Of a DNA stretch of 64,000 nucleotides, positions 34,149-42,913 are shown piece by piece. The translations under genes were made by a program, and so were the position numbers. Under the pieces are notes generated by a model. The model was given only the letters and a program-made list of their open reading frames with translations. It searched no databases and was not told where the DNA came from. Where the stretch lies: contig NZ_FLKP01000002.1 of assembly GCF_900087015.1 (NCBI RefSeq), forward strand, positions 992,001 through 1,056,000. Reading direction: 5' to 3'. The DNA comes from Christensenella timonensis. GTDB taxonomy: Bacteria > Bacillota > Clostridia > Christensenellales > Christensenellaceae. Within the stretch, counting starts at the first letter, position 1, and each line of letters begins with the position of its first letter.

Positions 34149-34991
34149 CTAGCTATGCTTGATGAAAGTATCTTCTTCAAGTTCGCGGAAGGCATGGTTC
34201 AATTCTTCCTGCGTATTCATGACGATGGGGCCGCCCCAGGCGATTTCCTCGTGCAGGGGCTTTCCGGAGAAAAAGATGAAACGCACGCCATCCTTGCCGG
34301 CATGGACGGAAAAATCCGTTCCTTCGCCAAAGAGGGCGGCCGTATGGGAAGGTATCTCATTTGTACTGTCGCCGAAAGAAGCGTTTCCTTCCACAATATA
34401 GATGAAGACGTTATGCGTATCGTCCGTGGAAAAATGCAGCTGCGCATCTGCTGCCAAGGAAATATCGTAGATGTTCGGCTTTACATACTCGCCCTGCGTG
34501 GGGCCGGTATAACCGTTGTAATAGCCGCCGATGATGCGGATCGTGCTTGTTTCGTCCTGCAGGGTCGTGACCATATCAGATGTGATATCAAAATACCGTG
34601 GATCGGCCATTTTGTTTTCCGATGGAAGGTTGAGCCACAACTGGAACCCAAGCATATGATCGCAGGCTTGCGGCATTTCCTGATGCAACACGCCGCTGCC
34701 GGCCGTCATCCACTGGCAGCCGCCGTCACAGATGCTTCCCTTGTTGCCCATGCTGTCGCCGTGCTCGATATCGCCATGGATCAGGTAGGTAAGCGTTTCG
34801 ATGCCGCGGTGCGGATGCCAGGGGAATCCCTTGATATAATCCTGCGGATTTTTGGAATCAAATGCATCTAGCATCAAAAACGGATCGAAATCCTGCGTAT
34901 CGTCATAACCGATCACGCGGACAAGGTGTACACCTGCCCCGTCGATTGTTTTCTGGCCGGTTACGGTTTTCTTTATATTACGGTTTTTCAT
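34149..34991 (-). CDS. Pirin family protein
   Basis: This 280-residue bicupin protein of the pirin family has the metal-binding residues of pirins, His59 and His61 in HPHRG, and His103 and Glu105 in LHQEM. The C-terminal pirin domain has PLHEEIAWGGPIVMNT. Bacterial pirins are Fe-dependent and include quercetin 2,3-dioxygenases, but many have regulatory or unknown roles, and dioxygenase activity would be odd in an anaerobe. The gene stands alone, head-to-tail with the marR promoter downstream and divergent from the nucleoside hydrolase gene. A GGAAAGGAACAGG site precedes the ATG. Confidence 0.92.
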   Translation of the reverse strand: MKNRNIKKTVTGQKTIDGAGVHLVRVIGYDDTQDFDPFLMLDAFDSKNPQDYIKGFPWHPHRGIETLTYLIHGDIEHGDSMGNKGSICDGGCQWMTAGSGVLHQEMPQACDHMLGFQLWLNLPSENKMADPRYFDITSDMVTTLQDETSTIRIIGGYYNGYTGPTQGEYVKPNIYDISLAADAQLHFSTDDTHNVFIYIVEGNASFGDSTNEIPSHTAALFGEGTDFSVHAGKDGVRFIFFSGKPLHEEIAWGGPIVMNTQEELNHAFRELEEDTFIKHS

Positions 34992-35059
34992 ATCCTGTTC
35001 CTTTCCCGAAAATATCTTTGTATCATTATTACCCTTTTACGGGCAAAAATATCAGTTTT

Positions 35060-35088
35060 TTGTTTAAAAGGGCACGTTCTGCTATAAT
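35060..35088 (+). promoter_or_regulatory. Promoter for the nucleoside hydrolase gene
   Basis: TTGTTT (35060-35065) and TATAAT (35083-35088) have a 17-base spacer and lie 27 bases before the ATG at 35115. The -10 is perfect, the -35 fair. Confidence 0.65.
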
Positions 35089-35114
35089 AATAAAGAAAAA
35101 AGGAGCGGTGGATA

Positions 35115-36065
35115 ATGCAAAAAATATTGATCGATTGCGATCCGGGACATGACGATGCGGTAGCCCTTATCCTGGCGACGCGCGCAAGGGAACTCGATAT
35201 TTTGGGTGTGACGGTGGTCGCGGGCAATAGCGTCCTGGAAAATACGTTGCGCAATGCGCTCGACGTGCTGGCATTTGCGGATGCGGCGGACATCCCCGTA
35301 TACGCAGGGGCTTCCAGCCCCTTAAAGAGGCCGCTTTACAATAATTCAGGCGTGAAAATACACGGGGAAAATGGGCTGGGGAACCAGAAAATCGACGTGC
35401 ATGCCGGCAAGGTACAAGATATGCACGCAATGGATTTTATTGTACAGACGCTCAAGGGGGCGGAAGAAAAGATCACGCTGGTCTGTTTGGGGCCGCTCAC
35501 GAACATCGCGCAGGCATTTTTAAAAGACCCCGCATGTAAGGAGAACGTGGAAAAAATCGTGATCATGGGCGGCGCGGTCTATGCGCCGGGCAATGTCAAT
35601 TCTGCGGCGGAATTCAATTTTTTTATCGATCCGGAGGCGGCGAAAATTGTCATCAACAGCGGCTGCAGGATCTATTTGAACACATTGGACATCACCATGA
35701 AAGCGCTGTTCAATAAAGAAGAGATCGAGCGATTGGAAGAGCATGACCGCGGGAAGCTTTCGCGTCTGACCGGCGGGCTTTTATGGCTGTATGCAGGCAA
35801 TTACGAAGAAGAACTGGGGATATTTGCCTGCCCGGTGCATGACGCAGTCTGTATTGGCACGTTATTGAGGCCGGAACTTGTGGGCTATGAAAAGGTATGT
35901 ATGGACGTCAGCACACAGGGGATCACGGCAGGAGAGAGCGTAGTGGATTTTTCCGGCGGATGGGGGCGGAAGGAAAACGTATGGCTCGGCAGGTCTATCG
36001 ATACGCGGGAATTTGTAAACATGGTGACACAGGCGACATCCCAGGCGCGCGGGGAGTTTGTTTAA
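35115..36065 (+). CDS. Nucleoside hydrolase (IunH/Rih family)
   Basis: This 316-residue cytosolic hydrolase splits ribonucleosides into base and ribose. The N-terminal calcium-binding motif DCDPGHDDA begins at residue 8, VTVVAGN follows, and the late HDAVCIG supplies the last metal/ribose ligand. IMGGAVYAPGNVNSAAEFNF matches the substrate loop of pyrimidine- or inosine-uridine-preferring enzymes; exact base preference is not predictable. It is followed after 58 bases by a small unknown gene. Confidence 0.94.
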   Translation: MQKILIDCDPGHDDAVALILATRARELDILGVTVVAGNSVLENTLRNALDVLAFADAADIPVYAGASSPLKRPLYNNSGVKIHGENGLGNQKIDVHAGKVQDMHAMDFIVQTLKGAEEKITLVCLGPLTNIAQAFLKDPACKENVEKIVIMGGAVYAPGNVNSAAEFNFFIDPEAAKIVINSGCRIYLNTLDITMKALFNKEEIERLEEHDRGKLSRLTGGLLWLYAGNYEEELGIFACPVHDAVCIGTLLRPELVGYEKVCMDVSTQGITAGESVVDFSGGWGRKENVWLGRSIDTREFVNMVTQATSQARGEFV

Positions 36066-36123
36066 AGGACAAAAAAAGTCATTATATATATACCGACTAT
36101 ATTAAATTATGAAAGGTTGGTTG

Positions 36124-36420
36124 ATGGTTATGACGACGAAATTCTATTTGGGGTACACGGAAGTGACCGAAGACGTATATGAGCAGGCAAAGCAAAAGGC
36201 AATACAGGAAGGGAACGTGATCGCCGACAGGACGGAAGCAGGCGGGAAGCCTGAATATACGCTGCAAAACGGCACCGTGATCGCCGCGAACGGCGACACA
36301 GGATTCAACCGCATTGAAAACGGCGAACGGAAGGAACAGTGGCAGGTCGGCACGGCAAACGACTGGGCGCAGGGGGAATCCCTTGGCACGGGCAAGGCAG
36401 AATTCTTTTTTAAGGAATAA
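36124..36420 (+). CDS. Hypothetical protein, 98 residues
   Basis: I do not recognise this protein. It is small, hydrophilic and acidic to neutral, with a helical N-terminal third (FYLGYTEVTEDVYEQAKQKA) and a beta-rich remainder; no signal peptide or membrane segment is visible. The motif YTLQNGTVIAANGDTGFNRI looks like a compact two-strand hairpin region. Start choice is uncertain: ATGs at 36109, 36124 and 36130 are in frame, and GAAAGG at 36111-36116 best fits 36124. It could be co-transcribed with the nucleoside hydrolase and is followed by a bidirectional terminator. Codon use resembles the neighbours, so it is probably a real gene. Confidence 0.6.
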   Translation: MVMTTKFYLGYTEVTEDVYEQAKQKAIQEGNVIADRTEAGGKPEYTLQNGTVIAANGDTGFNRIENGERKEQWQVGTANDWAQGESLGTGKAEFFFKE

Positions 36421-36430
36421 AAGGATATAT

Positions 36431-36466
36431 CAAAAAGGCTCCCCTTTTTGGGCGGGGCCTTTTTTG
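36431..36466. terminator. Bidirectional terminator between the small gene and rpiR
   Basis: AAAAAGG (36432-36438) pairs with CCTTTTT (36458-36464), and CCCC (36441-36444) with GGGG (36454-36457). Each strand ends in a T-run, so it serves both convergent genes. Confidence 0.85.
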
Positions 36467-36476
36467 TTGCCGGTTT

Positions 36477-37343
36477 TTATTCGCCGAATTGTTGGATGCG
36501 GAAGTTGCGGCGGTTGGTCCGCGTATGCTGGGCGGCCGCATCCCAGTTGCGCGCCGCATAGGCGACGACGATCGCATCGATGATGGACGTATGCACGATA
36601 CGCGAAGCGGTACCGAGGTCGTCTAAGGAATTGCTTTTGCGGTAAGCGATGAGGACGCAGTCGCTGTATTCCGCTAAGGAAGAACGCGGGTTTTGCGTCA
36701 GGCATACCGTTTTCGCGCCGTTTTCCTTGGCGATGCGCAAGGCCTGCAAGGGAATCTTCGACTGTCCGGAAATAGAGATGCCGAAGGCAAGGTCATTGGT
36801 ATGCAGGGAATTGGCGAGCACGATCTGCGACATGCCTTCCTGTTCTGCCTGCGCTACCTTTCCATAATGCAGGAAATGTTCCTTGGCGTTGCTGGCGACG
36901 ATCGCCGAGCTGCCTACGCCGAAAAAACCGATCCGGTTAGAGGCGCAGATCAATTCCAGACAGGTAATCAGGGATTCCTTATCGATCATATCCAGCGTAA
37001 AACGAATGTCCTCACATTCGGACTGCATCACTTTGCTGATCACATCCCAGCTGGAATCGGTACGCTTGATGCCGCTGGGAACAGGCTCGGTATTATCGGC
37101 GCCGAGGTCCTTGGCCAGCTTGATCTTGAAATCGGCATATCCTTTAAACCCCAGCGACTGGCAAAACCGTACGATGGAAGCCTCGGATACGTCGATATCC
37201 TTGGAAAGCTCGGAGGCGGTATTGTCCACTACCTTACTGGGAGCCGCGAGGATACTGACTGCGATTTTCTGCAGGGAATTGGTCAGGTTCTTATAATTGT
37301 TCTGGATATAAAGCAAAATACCATAATTCTCGGTGTTCTGCAT
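36477..37343 (-). CDS. RpiR/MurR family transcriptional regulator
   Basis: This 288-residue regulator has an N-terminal HTH_6 domain (about 8-80, with VDNTASELSKDIDVSEASIVRFCQSLGFKGY) and a C-terminal SIS sugar-phosphate-binding domain (about 120-255, GFFGVGSSAIVA, ISISGQSKIPLQAL). Start at 37343 (MQNTENYG) has an AAAGGAG site. It is divergent from the large sugar island starting at 37801. Matching 15-bp inverted repeats lie just downstream of its own promoter and of the island promoter, so it probably controls both and responds to a phosphorylated sugar made by the island kinase. Confidence 0.92.
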   Translation of the reverse strand: MQNTENYGILLYIQNNYKNLTNSLQKIAVSILAAPSKVVDNTASELSKDIDVSEASIVRFCQSLGFKGYADFKIKLAKDLGADNTEPVPSGIKRTDSSWDVISKVMQSECEDIRFTLDMIDKESLITCLELICASNRIGFFGVGSSAIVASNAKEHFLHYGKVAQAEQEGMSQIVLANSLHTNDLAFGISISGQSKIPLQALRIAKENGAKTVCLTQNPRSSLAEYSDCVLIAYRKSNSLDDLGTASRIVHTSIIDAIVVAYAARNWDAAAQHTRTNRRNFRIQQFGE

Positions 37344-37396
37344 GTGACACAAACTCCTTTCCAGTGGAATATTTGTGAATTATTATTTCAAAAATA

Positions 37397-37449
37397 AATG
37401 AAACATTCATTCCTATACAACAAATACCATTTATTTTTAAAAATGTCAA
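37397..37449 (-). promoter_or_regulatory. rpiR promoter and operator copy 1
   Basis: On the minus strand TTGACA (37449-37444) and TATTTG (37426-37421) are 17 bases apart. Downstream lies the inverted repeat AATGAA-ACA-TTCATT (37397-37411), which would overlap the first transcribed bases. The pattern fits autorepression by RpiR. Confidence 0.6.
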
Positions 37450-37595
37450 GAGGGCACAAAATGAATTGCAAAGCATCATAAACTGTTTAATTAAGGAAAA
37501 TATTGACATTTAGAAAAAGAAATTCCATAAATTATTTTTGTAAAAAGCATATAATAAGCTAAAAATATTTTATGCGAGAAATTTATTTTTTACTA

Positions 37596-37646
37596 TTGAC
37601 AGAAAAATAATGAAATGATACACTGATTTTAAATGAAATAATCATT
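37596..37646 (+). promoter_or_regulatory. Sugar island A promoter and operator copy 2
   Basis: TTGACA (37596-37601) and TACACT (37619-37624) have a 17-base spacer. The inverted repeat AATGA-N5-TCATT (37632-37646) follows directly, at about +1 to +16. It matches operator copy 1 at 12 or 13 of 15 positions (shared AATGAAA and TCATT). Confidence 0.65.
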
Positions 37647-37800
37647 CATAATTTAAAAATCATAAAATAGTATTTCAAAACAAAACTCAAATACAGCGAC
37701 ATCTGCAATGGCACCGGGTAATATATGGATCCTTAAAGATTTCTTTATTTACCAAATAACCAGGTTTTTTATAATCATTTACAGTAAGGAGTTGAAAATT

Positions 37801-39900
37801 ATGAAATACGAACATTTGTTCAGTCCGATTAAAGTAGGCGGTATGGTTCTTCCGAACAGGGTCGTACATGCCCCAACCGACATCAGCTCGGGGTCTTCCA
37901 CGGGCGAGGTGACGGAGCGGGTCTGTACATATTATGAAGAAGTCGCGAAGGGTGGGACCGGTTTTGTGATCGTCGGCGCTTCCTCGCCTGACCAGCAGAC
38001 GGGCCGGTGCTCTATTGTGGCGCTGTCTGTCGACCAGGATTATTTCATCCCGGGACTGGCGAGGCTCGCAGAAGCAATCCACCGGGAGGGCGCAAAGTGT
38101 GCCGTACAGATACAGCACCCCGGACGCCAGGCATGCCATCCGCGTAAATGCCAGATATCGTGCTCGGACATCATTACGAATATCCCGGGCAGTACGGGCC
38201 ATGAAATCATTTATGCAGAAGGCGAAGCAAAAGGTAAAATTGCGCGCGCGATGGAAGTGGAAGAGATTTATGACCTGATCGAGAAATTTGCAGAGGGTGC
38301 GTGGCGTGTCCAACAGGCCGGATTTGATGCGGTGGAACTGCATGCGGCCCACGGCTACATGATAGCACAGTTTATGAATCCTGTCACCAACAAACGCACC
38401 GACCGTTTTGGCGGCAGCTATGAAAACAGGATGCGCTTCATTCTGGAGATCATCCGCAATATCCAGAAGAAATGCGGCAAAGATTTTCCCATTCTTGTAC
38501 GATACTCGGCGGAAGAATGGATGCCAGGGCACAGGAAACTGGAAGAATCCCTGCAAATCGCAAAAACGTTGGAAGAGGCGGGCGTGGCGGCGCTTGATAT
38601 CAGCGCGGGAACATTTGAAGCGTCGGAATCCGTCATGGATCCGATGTATTACCAGGAGGGATGGAACACCTATTCAGCCACGGCGGTAAAAGGAGCGGTT
38701 AATATCCCGGTGATCACCAGCCATACGCTGCGCAATCCGGAATATTGCGACCAGATCATCGCAGAAGGAAAAACGGACATGGTAGGGCTCTCCCGCCAAA
38801 TGATCGCCGACCCTTACTGGGCGTTAAAGGCGATGAACGGGGAGGAAGAGGATATCAGGAAATGCATCAGCTGCCTGGTCGGCTGTTGGAAGGAATCGCT
38901 GATGGTCAAACGTGAGATGCGCTGTGCGATCAACCCGGCAATGGGCGACGAACGCTTCATGCATATGCAACCGGCTAAAACGCCTTTGAAGGTCGCTGTC
39001 GTGGGCGGCGGCGTCGCGGGGATGGAGGCGGCGCGCATCGCAACGCTGCGCGGACATCAATGCACAATCTTTGAAAAAGACAACGAACTTGGCGGCGTGC
39101 TGCGGCTGTGCTGTATGGTAGCGCCCAAGAACAAGATGAAATGGTATTTGCATTGGCTGCGCAGGCAGATCGAAAAGCTGGGCGTTACCGTGAAGCTGCG
39201 CACAGAAGCAAAGCCTGCGGAACTCAAAAAATATGACGCCGTATTGTGCGCTGCGGGAGCAGAGACGGTAGTCCCGGACATCCCGGGCGTGGATAAGGCC
39301 GTGAAATTCAACGATATTTTGGTGTGCTCCACCAAAAATTGTCCTTACTGGCCGGAGGATGGAAAGCCTGCGGCAGCAAAGGTCGGGCAGCGCGTGGTAC
39401 TGTGGGGCGACCATTACGCAGCGACGGATACGGCGGAGGCGCTGGGCCTGCGCGGCAAGGAAGTCACGGTCATTACTGAAAACAAAGAGCTGGGGGAAGA
39501 TATCGAGCCGATCCACAAGGAAGTGCTCAAGCGCCGGTTTGATATGAAAAATGGGCGCGGGCTGGAAGGCGTCCCCTACAAGCATAAGGTGAAGGTCTAT
39601 ACGGAAACGACGGTTTTGGAAGTGCGCGATAAAGAGGTTGTGTGCATCGGACGTGACCTTGAGAAATTCACCATTCCATGTGATTCGGTGGTTCTGTGCA
39701 AAACAAAGGAGAATACGAAACTGTTCGATACACTGCGCTCTTCTGGGCTAAAGGTGGTCAATATGGGAGACAGTAAGTTGGTACGCAACGTACGCGGCGC
39801 AATGACAGACGGCGCGAACGCCGGACTGGTGCTTGACGGGGACATGTTCATGAACCCGAACGGCGTACTGACGAACGGCCGTTCTACGGAAAACAGGTGA
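37801..39900 (+). CDS. NADH:flavin oxidoreductase with Fe-S cluster (Old Yellow Enzyme / 2,4-dienoyl-CoA reductase-like)
   Basis: This 699-residue flavoprotein joins an FMN-binding OYE barrel (about 1-350) to a C-terminal FAD/NAD(P) domain (about 395-690), like FadH, BaiCD and BaiH. The catalytic-region motif HAAHGYMIAQFM and QIQHPGRQ are present. The 4Fe-4S ligands are CISCLVGC plus a later Cys in REMRCAINP. The FAD motif is VVGGGVAGMEAA. Such enzymes reduce alpha,beta-unsaturated carbonyl compounds. Here it opens a sugar catabolic island, so the target may be an unsaturated keto-sugar; that is inference. ATG 37801 has a TAAGGAG site. A close paralogue begins at 63062. Confidence 0.93.
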   Translation: MKYEHLFSPIKVGGMVLPNRVVHAPTDISSGSSTGEVTERVCTYYEEVAKGGTGFVIVGASSPDQQTGRCSIVALSVDQDYFIPGLARLAEAIHREGAKCAVQIQHPGRQACHPRKCQISCSDIITNIPGSTGHEIIYAEGEAKGKIARAMEVEEIYDLIEKFAEGAWRVQQAGFDAVELHAAHGYMIAQFMNPVTNKRTDRFGGSYENRMRFILEIIRNIQKKCGKDFPILVRYSAEEWMPGHRKLEESLQIAKTLEEAGVAALDISAGTFEASESVMDPMYYQEGWNTYSATAVKGAVNIPVITSHTLRNPEYCDQIIAEGKTDMVGLSRQMIADPYWALKAMNGEEEDIRKCISCLVGCWKESLMVKREMRCAINPAMGDERFMHMQPAKTPLKVAVVGGGVAGMEAARIATLRGHQCTIFEKDNELGGVLRLCCMVAPKNKMKWYLHWLRRQIEKLGVTVKLRTEAKPAELKKYDAVLCAAGAETVVPDIPGVDKAVKFNDILVCSTKNCPYWPEDGKPAAAKVGQRVVLWGDHYAATDTAEALGLRGKEVTVITENKELGEDIEPIHKEVLKRRFDMKNGRGLEGVPYKHKVKVYTETTVLEVRDKEVVCIGRDLEKFTIPCDSVVLCKTKENTKLFDTLRSSGLKVVNMGDSKLVRNVRGAMTDGANAGLVLDGDMFMNPNGVLTNGRSTENR

Positions 39901-39905
39901 TGGCG

Positions 39906-40820
39906 ATGAAGCTGGGAATGAATACGGCGATCTTAGGGGCAAAACCGCTGGAAGAGGTGATCGATTTTGCCGCATCCATCGGGCTGAAGTCGATAGAAGC
40001 AGCATGCTGGCCGGTGGGCAAAGCAGACAGGCGGTATGCGGGGGTCACGCATATCGACGTGGATCAATTGACGCAGGAAAGGGCTGAGGGAATCCTTCAA
40101 TATGCCGGGGAAAAAGGGGTACAGATCGGTTCCCTCAGCTATTCCCCGAATCCGCTTGTGGATAACGAGGGACTGCGCCAAACCTATTTCGTACACATCA
40201 AAAAGGTGATCGCAGCAGCGGAAAAGCTGGGCGTACGGGCAATCGACACCTTCATCGGTAAAGACCATAAGCGGCCGATTGCTGAAAACATGGAGCTTTT
40301 CAAGCGGTACTGGCCGGATATCATCCGTTTTGCGGAAGACCATAACGTGATCGTGACCTTTGAGAACTGTCCGATGTATTTTACGCAGGATGAATGGCCG
40401 GGGGGAAAGAACCTCGCGGTATCGCCCAAAATTTGGCGGGAGATGTTCAGCCTTATCGACAGCGGGTACTTTGGTATCACTTTCGATCCATCTCATTTTG
40501 CGTGGCAGAGGATGGATTATATCAAACCCATCTACGAATTCCGTGAAAAGATCGTGAATGTACACCTGAAGGATACGAAATTTTACCAAGACAAGTACGA
40601 CGACGTAGGGATTTTTGCAGATCCACTGGAATACCATGCGCCTAAGCTGCCCGGACTGGGAGACATTGACTGGGGCAGGGTAGTATCTGCCTTGACGGAC
40701 ATCGGGTTTGTTGGCAGTGCGTTCATCGAGGTAGAAGACAGGGCGTTTGAAGGCAGCGAAAAAGATGTGCTGGATTCGCTGCGTATCTCAAAAAATTATA
40801 TGTCGCAATATATCGTTTGA
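39906..40820 (+). CDS. Sugar isomerase/epimerase, TIM barrel (island A)
   Basis: This metal-dependent TIM-barrel enzyme of the xylose-isomerase-like superfamily has 304 residues. Likely metal ligands are Glu in VTFENCP, Asp in FDPSHF, His in VHLKDTKF and Glu in FIEVEDRAF. Start ATG 39906 (MKLGMNTAIL) was chosen because the paralogue at 60761-61672 also begins with MKLG; two start codons lie just upstream and overlap the OYE stop. The two paralogues share long blocks such as RRYAGVTHIDV, EWPGGKNLA and LEYHAPKLPGLGDIDWG. The reaction could be isomerisation, epimerisation or a beta-elimination. Confidence 0.9.
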   Translation: MKLGMNTAILGAKPLEEVIDFAASIGLKSIEAACWPVGKADRRYAGVTHIDVDQLTQERAEGILQYAGEKGVQIGSLSYSPNPLVDNEGLRQTYFVHIKKVIAAAEKLGVRAIDTFIGKDHKRPIAENMELFKRYWPDIIRFAEDHNVIVTFENCPMYFTQDEWPGGKNLAVSPKIWREMFSLIDSGYFGITFDPSHFAWQRMDYIKPIYEFREKIVNVHLKDTKFYQDKYDDVGIFADPLEYHAPKLPGLGDIDWGRVVSALTDIGFVGSAFIEVEDRAFEGSEKDVLDSLRISKNYMSQYIV

Positions 40821-40830
40821 GGGACAGGCC

Positions 40831-41862
40831 ATGGATGAGAAGCGTTTTTTAGACATCGTAAACGGGTTTGATAAGGTACGGATCGCCGTGGTAGGGGATA
40901 TATTCCTCGACCGGATATTTTATATCGACAGAAAGCTTGACGAGCCGTCTGTGGAAACAGGGCTGACCGCGTACCAGGTCGCGCGGAGAAGCTGCGTTCC
41001 TGGCGCGGCGGGCGTGGTCACGAACAATTTGAGCGCGCTGCGCGTAGGTAAAATTTATGCGCTTGCGCTGACGGGCAACGACGGGGAAGGCTTTGACCTG
41101 AAAAAAGGACTGCGGGAAACAAACGTCGATACAGACTACATGGTGAGCGACGACAGTATCTTTACACCGACGTATACCAAAACATTTTTTGATTACGAAG
41201 ACCGGATGGAAGAGACGCACCGCATCGATATCAAGAACCGCAGGCAGACAAGCAGGAAAACGGAAGAACGCATCATCGCGAATTTAAAGGCGCTGGAAGA
41301 TAAGGTAGACGCGTTCGTGTGCCTAGAGCAAATTCCCAACGGCGCGTGCGGGGTTTTTACGCCGCGCGTAATTGAAACGCTGGCAGAGATCGGCAAAAAC
41401 GGGAAAGCGGGTGTGTTCGTGGATTCGCGTTTCCATATCGCGGATTTCCACGATGTGATCGTAAAATGCAACGACCTTGAAATATTGCGGTCGGCGGGTT
41501 TTAAGGTGCAGGAAGGCGAGGCGCATTGGCGCAGCGTGGAAGATGCAATGAAGCAGGCGGGTAAGGATACATCACGGCCCATGTTCATATCGTGCGGAGA
41601 GCTCGGCATGAAGGTATATACGGAAGGCGAGGTCAAAACGATCCGCGCATTCCGTGTGGAGGGGCCGGTCGATATCTGCGGCGCGGGAGATTCCGCGCTG
41701 ACGGGGATCGCCTGCGCATTGTGCGCAGGCGCAAGCCTCGAAGAAGCGGCGCTGACCGGAAACCTGGTGGCGTCCATCATTGTGGAGCAGATCGGCGTAA
41801 CCGGAACGGCTACAAGGGAAAAATTAATCAAAAGATTTCAAGAATATCAGGAGAGGCGGTAA
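40831..41862 (+). CDS. PfkB-family carbohydrate kinase, HldE-N/RfaE-like (island A)
   Basis: This 343-residue ribokinase-fold sugar kinase begins with RIAVVGDIFLDRIFY and a heptose-kinase-like ETGLTAYQV segment, where RfaE proteins have their EAPVPVV block. GAAGVVTNNLSAL matches the substrate-binding region. The anion hole and catalytic base are in CGAGDSALTG, Asp287. No nucleotidyltransferase domain is attached. It should phosphorylate the imported sugar or a derivative. A GmhA-like SIS isomerase and a HAD phosphatase further along the island make a heptose-like substrate worth considering. Confidence 0.88.
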   Translation: MDEKRFLDIVNGFDKVRIAVVGDIFLDRIFYIDRKLDEPSVETGLTAYQVARRSCVPGAAGVVTNNLSALRVGKIYALALTGNDGEGFDLKKGLRETNVDTDYMVSDDSIFTPTYTKTFFDYEDRMEETHRIDIKNRRQTSRKTEERIIANLKALEDKVDAFVCLEQIPNGACGVFTPRVIETLAEIGKNGKAGVFVDSRFHIADFHDVIVKCNDLEILRSAGFKVQEGEAHWRSVEDAMKQAGKDTSRPMFISCGELGMKVYTEGEVKTIRAFRVEGPVDICGAGDSALTGIACALCAGASLEEAALTGNLVASIIVEQIGVTGTATREKLIKRFQEYQERR

Positions 41863-41867
41863 ATAGT

Positions 41868-42899
41868 ATGATTAGAATCGGAGTGATCGGCGGCGGAACG
41901 ATTGTCAGGAGAAGGCATCTGCCGGAAATTTTGGACAACCCGTATGCGCAGGTCGGCGCGGTATGCGATGTCGTCCGGGAGCGGGCGGAGGAGCTGGGCC
42001 GGGAATATGGGGCGACCCCATATACGGATTACAAAGAATTGATCAACGACCCGGCGATCGACGCGGTAATCGTGGCGGCGACGAATACAACGCACGCGCA
42101 AATGACCATCGAGGCATTGAAAGCGGGCAAGGACGTGATGTGTGAAAAACCGATGGCGGTTTCGCTGGGAGAGGCAAAGGAGATGATCCGTACCTCGGAG
42201 GAGACGGGGAAAATGCTGTTCATCGCGCAAAACCAGCGGCTTGCGCCCGCACATATCAAAGCAAAGGAACTGCTCGCGTCGGGAATGCTCGGCAAGGTGA
42301 TCACCTTCAAATCCACATTTGGACATCCGGGGTGTGAGCACTGGGCACAGGATAAGGGGAAAACGTGGTTTTTCAAAAAAGCGGTAAGCGTGTTCGGGTG
42401 CTTGGGAGACCTCGGTATCCACAAGATCGATATGGTGCGTTGGATGATGGACGACGAATTTACAGAAGTGTTTGCCAAAGTGGAAACGCTCAATAAGCGT
42501 AACGCGGACGGTGAGCTGATCGACGTGGAAGACAATGCCGTTATGGTGCTCAAAACACAGAAGGGAACTACAGGGACGATCACCGTGAGCTGGACATACG
42601 AGATGGAGGATTGCAGCACGGTCTTTTACTGCGAGAACGGCGTGATGACGATCTATGGCAACCCGGAATACCAGGTCGTGATCGAGCGCAATGACGGGAC
42701 GGCGGATTACTACAAGGTCGGCGAGATTCCCAATAACATCGTACAGGTGAAATCGGGGATTATCGATGAATTTGTATCCTGCATGGTGGAACAGAAGCCC
42801 GCGACGATCAGCGGACGGGACGGAATGGAACCGCTCAAGGTCGTGTTCAGCGCATACGAATCTTCAGAACAGAACAAAGCGGTAAAAATAACAGAATAG
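41868..42899 (+). CDS. Gfo/Idh/MocA family oxidoreductase (island A)
   Basis: This 343-residue NAD(P)-dependent dehydrogenase has the Rossmann motif IGVIGGGTI at residues 4-12 and the conserved MCEKPMAVS, whose Lys contributes to catalysis. The C-terminal half is the usual alpha/beta sheet domain, with LGDLGIHKIDMVRWM holding a catalytic His/Asp pair. Family members oxidise a hydroxyl of sugars, inositols or glycosides to a ketone. The ATG at 41868 follows GGAGAGGCGG, 5 bases after the kinase stop, so the genes are co-translated. A relative of 384 residues is at 58465. Confidence 0.9.
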   Translation: MIRIGVIGGGTIVRRRHLPEILDNPYAQVGAVCDVVRERAEELGREYGATPYTDYKELINDPAIDAVIVAATNTTHAQMTIEALKAGKDVMCEKPMAVSLGEAKEMIRTSEETGKMLFIAQNQRLAPAHIKAKELLASGMLGKVITFKSTFGHPGCEHWAQDKGKTWFFKKAVSVFGCLGDLGIHKIDMVRWMMDDEFTEVFAKVETLNKRNADGELIDVEDNAVMVLKTQKGTTGTITVSWTYEMEDCSTVFYCENGVMTIYGNPEYQVVIERNDGTADYYKVGEIPNNIVQVKSGIIDEFVSCMVEQKPATISGRDGMEPLKVVFSAYESSEQNKAVKITE

Positions 42900-42913
42900 C
42901 GGAGGGGAAAAAG

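Larger units (their letters stand above)
37344..37800. other. Divergent control region between rpiR and sugar island A
   Basis: These 457 bases are strikingly AT-rich and hold no gene. They contain a minus-strand promoter for rpiR (37449-37421), a plus-strand promoter for the island (37596-37624), and one copy of a 15-bp operator at each. Another TTGACA at 37503-37508 has no good -10. The leader of the first island gene is about 170 bases long and contains no obvious terminator. A GTAAGGAG site precedes the ATG at 37801. Confidence 0.6.
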
